Below, piece by piece: positions 5,579 through 7,684 of a stretch of 7,684 bases of DNA; within the stretch, counting starts at the first letter, position 1, and each line of letters opens with the position of its first letter. A program made the position numbers and the translations under genes. The notes under the pieces are model-generated. The model worked only from the letters and a program-made list of their open reading frames with translations, was not told the origin of the DNA and did no database searches. The stretch is from positions 1 through 7,684 of the forward strand of contig JAZLHW010000105.1 of NCBI GenBank assembly GCA_045617105.1. The letters run 5' to 3'. This DNA comes from CALELM01 sp045617105 (GTDB lineage: Bacteria; Bacillota; Negativicutes; Selenomonadales; Selenomonadaceae).

Positions 5579-5599
5579 GCCGCCGCATAAAGCGGCGGC
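5579..5599 (-). other. GC-rich hairpin/cruciform just downstream of VR
   Basis: GCCGCCGC (5579-5586) and GCGGCGGC (5592-5599) form a perfect 8-bp stem with a five-base loop, starting nine bases after the stop codon and 27 bases after the end of VR. It has no T-run. In several DGRs a short GC-rich hairpin or cruciform with an 8-bp stem follows VR and stimulates mutagenic homing; this has the right form and position. A transcript-stabilising or attenuating role is an alternative. Confidence 0.65.
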
Positions 5600-5608
5600 G
5601 TGAGGGTA

Positions 5609-6511
5609 TCAGGTCAGCAGGGAATACGGGCGAACGCCGCCATCGGCACTCGATGCGCTGTAGTGGCCGGCAAGGCCGTCGTGGCGGGCACGCGCGAAAT
5701 ACGACGCCGAAGCGACCGCACGAAGCCAGCACCACGCCGCCCTCGTGAAGGAAAGGCTCTTGTCGTGGCGCATGGCAGCCACTTGCGTATTGCAGTCCCC
5801 AATGTCGTAAAGTGAGCTGGAATTGGGATGGTTGCCATAGACCATCGTCTCATTGAACAGGTTTGCAATGACATCCGTCCATTCCCAATTCGTTGCCGTG
5901 CCTACCCATCCCGCTCCTGCCGCCGATGCACCCGTGGGCGATGTGGTCTTGGTGAGCAGTTCGCGATGGGAAAGGATATGCGACGCACCGAAAGCCGCCT
6001 GAATTCCGGCGGCATATTTCGGAATGGTGGCTGTCCACATTTCGCTCCCCTTGTAGCCGCCGTCGGTTTTATTTTCGGCGTTCATTCTCGCCTTGCCCAA
6101 ATAGGTGCGCGGGAAAATGAGAACGTGATGCCTGGTGGTTTCCGTATCGCCCCGATGGAGATGATAATTCAAATCACCAATGACCCATTCGATGTTCGGA
6201 TAGGTCGTGCCATCCACGGTGATGCTCTTCTTGATAAAGTCACCGGGGAAGATGTCATCGAAAGTCCCGGCGGCAATCGCCTCGCTCATTTCCCCGCTGT
6301 CGTAGTAGCTTGTCAAGTCCTTGCCCCGGAAAAGGGCATTGTGGCTTCCTGCGCTGTGACCAAAAAACGCTCCGACCAGCTCATTCAAAAATTCTTTCTT
6401 TCCGTCATCCGACAGGGTAAGTCCCTTGAAATAGCCCCGCTGCCAGTTCTTTGCCGCAGTTCCGATATTGCCCTCGCCATCGGCGCGAGGAACAAAGTCT
6501 CTCGTTGCCAT
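5609..6511 (-). CDS. DGR target protein: phage tail-fibre/receptor-binding protein with C-type-lectin-like variable domain
   Basis: A 300-residue protein. Its N-terminus (FVPRADGEGNIGTAAKNW) resembles a motif found at the start of Firmicutes phage fibre proteins, so it is probably fixed to the virion. The C-terminal half has features of a C-type-lectin/formylglycine-like fold used by DGR targets: W-rich segments (NWEWTDVIANLFNETMVYG, AAWCWLRAVASAS) and the end DGGVRPYSLLT. The variable repeat codes for residues 265-295. Ten surface-type positions correspond to Asn codons of TR: Y271, R274, R276, H277, D278, L280, G282, H283, Y284, S288. The start at 6509-6511 has GAGGAGG about eight bases upstream. 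By analogy with Mtd of Bordetella phage BPP-1 it would determine host receptor choice; the ligand is unknown. Confidence 0.9.
   Translation of the reverse strand: MATRDFVPRADGEGNIGTAAKNWQRGYFKGLTLSDDGKKEFLNELVGAFFGHSAGSHNALFRGKDLTSYYDSGEMSEAIAAGTFDDIFPGDFIKKSITVDGTTYPNIEWVIGDLNYHLHRGDTETTRHHVLIFPRTYLGKARMNAENKTDGGYKGSEMWTATIPKYAAGIQAAFGASHILSHRELLTKTTSPTGASAAGAGWVGTATNWEWTDVIANLFNETMVYGNHPNSSSLYDIGDCNTQVAAMRHDKSLSFTRAAWCWLRAVASASYFARARHDGLAGHYSASSADGGVRPYSLLT
5627..5720 (-). repeat. DGR variable repeat (VR)
   Basis: Gapless 94-bp match of the template repeat at the 3' end of the target gene, ending five codons before the stop. Fourteen substitutions, all at positions where TR has A on the coding strand; all other positions are identical. 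The last 21 bases in coding direction (5627-5647) are invariant between the copies, as expected for the region where homing starts. Nine of 23 template adenines are unchanged, six of them inside substituted Asn codons. Confidence 0.97.
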
Positions 6512-6526
6512 GTTCTGCTTCCTCCT

Positions 6527-6691
6527 CTACTCTTTCGGCATGATTGCGCCGTTCGTATCCAGCTCAAAATTGTCACTACGGACAGGATTCTCCGACGGCA
6601 TAAGCCCACCGTTTGTGTCAATCTCGAAAAATCCTGCATTGGTGTTGCTGGCCGCAATATTTACCGGCCCCATCGCCATGTAAACTCTCAT
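6527..6691 (-). CDS. Small 54-residue tail-associated protein with a duplicated motif
   Basis: A short gene with a very good ribosome site (AGGAGG, seven bases before ATG at 6689-6691) and an ATGA overlap with the stop of the preceding gene. The protein begins MRVYMAMGPVNIAAS and contains two copies of one motif, FFEIDTNGGLMP and NFELDTNGAIMP, about 22 residues apart. The stop codon TAG lies in the leader of the DGR target gene. No membrane segment. I do not know the family; coupling between two fibre-type genes and the D-x-NG motif shared with the large fibre protein suggest a structural tail-tip or fibre-linker role. Confidence 0.72.
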   Translation of the reverse strand: MRVYMAMGPVNIAASNTNAGFFEIDTNGGLMPSENPVRSDNFELDTNGAIMPKE

Positions 6692-7149
6692 GTAGATCCC
6701 TCCTGCTCATCTTCTTTGCCAGGGCAAACATAGTATTCCGCCTCTATGCTCGATGGCGGTACGGATATGGCTCGAAGCCGGATTTTCCCCGACAGCGTTT
6801 CGTTCTGCGGGCAAAGACCGCATCTCCGCGCCGATTCCATTCCGCTTCGAGAAATCGTCACAATGGCCACGTCTACTACGCTCACGTCAGTCACCGTTAC
6901 ATCATAGTGCCATTTGTAGTCAGATTCCTCGTTGCTATCCAGTACCCATAACGATGCATCAGCAGGGATGGAAAACGGTGTCGCTGTCGGAAAATCATTG
7001 AGCGCATCCTCGATTTCCTGAAATCCTTGCCTCATCGCCTGTGACAATTGAGTGACGGCAGAACCCGCTTGTTCTGCCGTCTGCTCATTTGTCTTGATGG
7101 CCGAGCATAGGACGGCAAGCCCCTCTTCAGGTAATGTCCTGTGTGCCAT
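6688..7149 (-). CDS. Hypothetical phage tail-region protein
   Basis: A 153-residue protein with GGAGG about nine bases before its ATG, 27 bp after the end of the fibre gene. Residues about 15-52 form a helical, coiled-coil-like stretch (IKTNEQTAEQAGSAVTQLSQ, then FQEIEDALNDF). Residues about 55-150 look beta-rich, with WHYDVTVTDVSVVDVAIVTI and IRLRAISVPPS, and four cysteines in the second half (RRCGLCP, YYVCPG). A helix followed by a beta domain fits a small trimeric fibre or tip component. The gene is translationally coupled to the 54-residue gene. I do not recognise the family and the role is inferred from place only. Confidence 0.72.
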   Translation of the reverse strand: MAHRTLPEEGLAVLCSAIKTNEQTAEQAGSAVTQLSQAMRQGFQEIEDALNDFPTATPFSIPADASLWVLDSNEESDYKWHYDVTVTDVSVVDVAIVTISRSGMESARRCGLCPQNETLSGKIRLRAISVPPSSIEAEYYVCPGKEDEQEGST

Positions 7150-7176
7150 TTGGCTTGCCTCCTGTCATGCCTCGGA

Positions 7177-7684
7177 TTACTCGTCGCTGTTACGTGCCAG
7201 GAGAGCGCGAATCTCTGCCACGGTGTAATCCTCGATGTCATCCTCGGTCAGAATCTTGTTCGCAGCTACGCCGCCATCGACAATCTTGCCGTTGGCATCC
7301 AGAGCCGCAACATTCCCGGTCGTGCCGCCCGTCACCTTGGTCACGATATCGTCAGCAGCAATGCCCGCATCCACGGGATCGCCATTGCTGTCGAACTTGG
7401 CGATGTTGTCCTCCGTTGCACTAGTGTCACGCAGGGCAAAATCGCTCGGTGCATTGCCGCCATCCGCAATCTTCCCGTTGGCATCCAAAACCGCGACATT
7501 CCCAGTCGTACCGCCCGTCACCTTGGTCACGATGTCGGCGGCGGCAATGCCCGTGTCAACCACCTGACCGTTGGCATCCTGCTTCACCAGCGCACCAGCC
7601 GTGCCGCCCGCAATCTTCTCCATATAGCCGGAAAGGTCAGTGAAGTTGGCGAATACGTTGTACTTGTACTCCGGCGTTTCGGCA
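7177..7684 (-). CDS. C-terminal part of a repeat-containing phage tail-fibre protein (cut by window edge)
   Basis: The reading frame is open to the window edge; 168 residues are visible and the true start is upstream. An internal ATG at 7621-7623 is not the start, because the frame continues with a protein-like stretch (YKYNVFANFTDLSGY) and no ribosome site is near. Residues after that form two tandem units of about 62 residues with ADIVTKVTGGTTGNVAVLDANGKI in variants, rich in Gly, Asp and Asn, as in beta-helical or trimeric fibre shafts. It ends with a short charged tail (VAEIRALLARNSDE). It is the first of the visible tail genes in the operon that leads to the DGR target. Confidence 0.85.
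   Translation of the reverse strand, partial: AETPEYKYNVFANFTDLSGYMEKIAGGTAGALVKQDANGQVVDTGIAAADIVTKVTGGTTGNVAVLDANGKIADGGNAPSDFALRDTSATEDNIAKFDSNGDPVDAGIAADDIVTKVTGGTTGNVAALDANGKIVDGGVAANKILTEDDIEDYTVAEIRALLARNSDE
7271..7543 (-). repeat. Tandem 186-bp coding repeat in the fibre gene
   Basis: The segments starting at 7271 and 7457 are similar over at least 87 bases in the same frame, a period of 186 bp or 62 codons. The best-conserved core codes for DIVTKVTGGTTGNVA and DANGKI. Several differences are at third codon positions, so the duplication is not very recent and the protein sequence has been kept. Confidence 0.8.

Noticed and set aside
5579..5599. Intrinsic terminator after the target gene
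   Set aside because: The stem is strong but there is no T-run on either strand, and avd follows directly with a good ribosome site.
5828..6733. 301-codon plus-strand open frame
   Set aside because: It lies antisense to the DGR target gene and its neighbour, has no ribosome site, and its sequence is Arg/Cys/Ile-rich without domain features; the minus-strand genes have clear starts and family signals.
7271..7543. Second DGR variable repeat or CRISPR-like repeat
   Set aside because: The two units differ at many kinds of bases, mainly third codon positions, are tandem coding repeats, and do not match TR.

Overview
The window looks like the late-gene end of a prophage in a Firmicutes-type genome. 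Every certain gene is on the minus strand, nearly all have strong AGGAGG-like ribosome sites, and order and content are phage-like: tail-fibre genes, a diversity module, small late proteins, a holin/endolysin cassette, then accessory genes and a chromosomal-looking gene. A Negativicutes host (Selenomonas relatives) is a guess from protein flavour; no marker gene proves it.

Reading in the direction of transcription (high to low coordinates): 7684-7177 is the C-terminal part of a repeat-containing tail-fibre protein cut by the window edge. 7149-6688 and 6691-6527 are two further small tail-tip type proteins, the second not previously obvious because it is only 54 codons. 6511-5609 is a 300-residue protein with a phage fibre-like N-terminus and a C-terminal C-type-lectin-like domain. 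Its last coding stretch (5627-5720) is the variable repeat (VR) of a diversity-generating retroelement (DGR). The rest of the DGR follows: accessory protein Avd (5544-4993), template repeat TR (4986-4893), a structured spacer, and a reverse transcriptase (4687-3329) with YMDD and the DGR-type IGSPLSQ motif. VR and TR are 94 bp each and differ at 14 positions, all at adenines of the TR coding strand. All ten AAC/AAT codons of the TR frame are changed in VR. This is a complete cassette with the signature of adenine-specific mutagenic homing, and the receptor-binding protein of the phage is the likely target.

An 82-residue small protein overlaps the RT gene end (3380-3132), followed by an intrinsic terminator (3109-3086). 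The lysis cassette is next: XhlA-like coiled-coil membrane protein (3063-2767), holin-like small membrane protein (2762-2520), bifunctional amidase/lysozyme endolysin (2533-1244) with a convincing internal ribosome site that would make a separate 62-residue C-terminal domain, and a 55-residue protein (1251-1084), closed by a strong terminator (1078-1032).

A separate unit with its own probable promoter carries a DUF4314 protein (899-672) and an 85-residue unknown (669-412), ended by a bidirectional terminator at 376-406. The segment 90-375 is mostly non-coding and probably contains or lies near the phage/host junction. At the edge, 89-1 is the start of a gene whose N-terminus resembles Rpn/PD-(D/E)XK transposase-like nucleases. 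No integrase, tRNA or CRISPR was seen.
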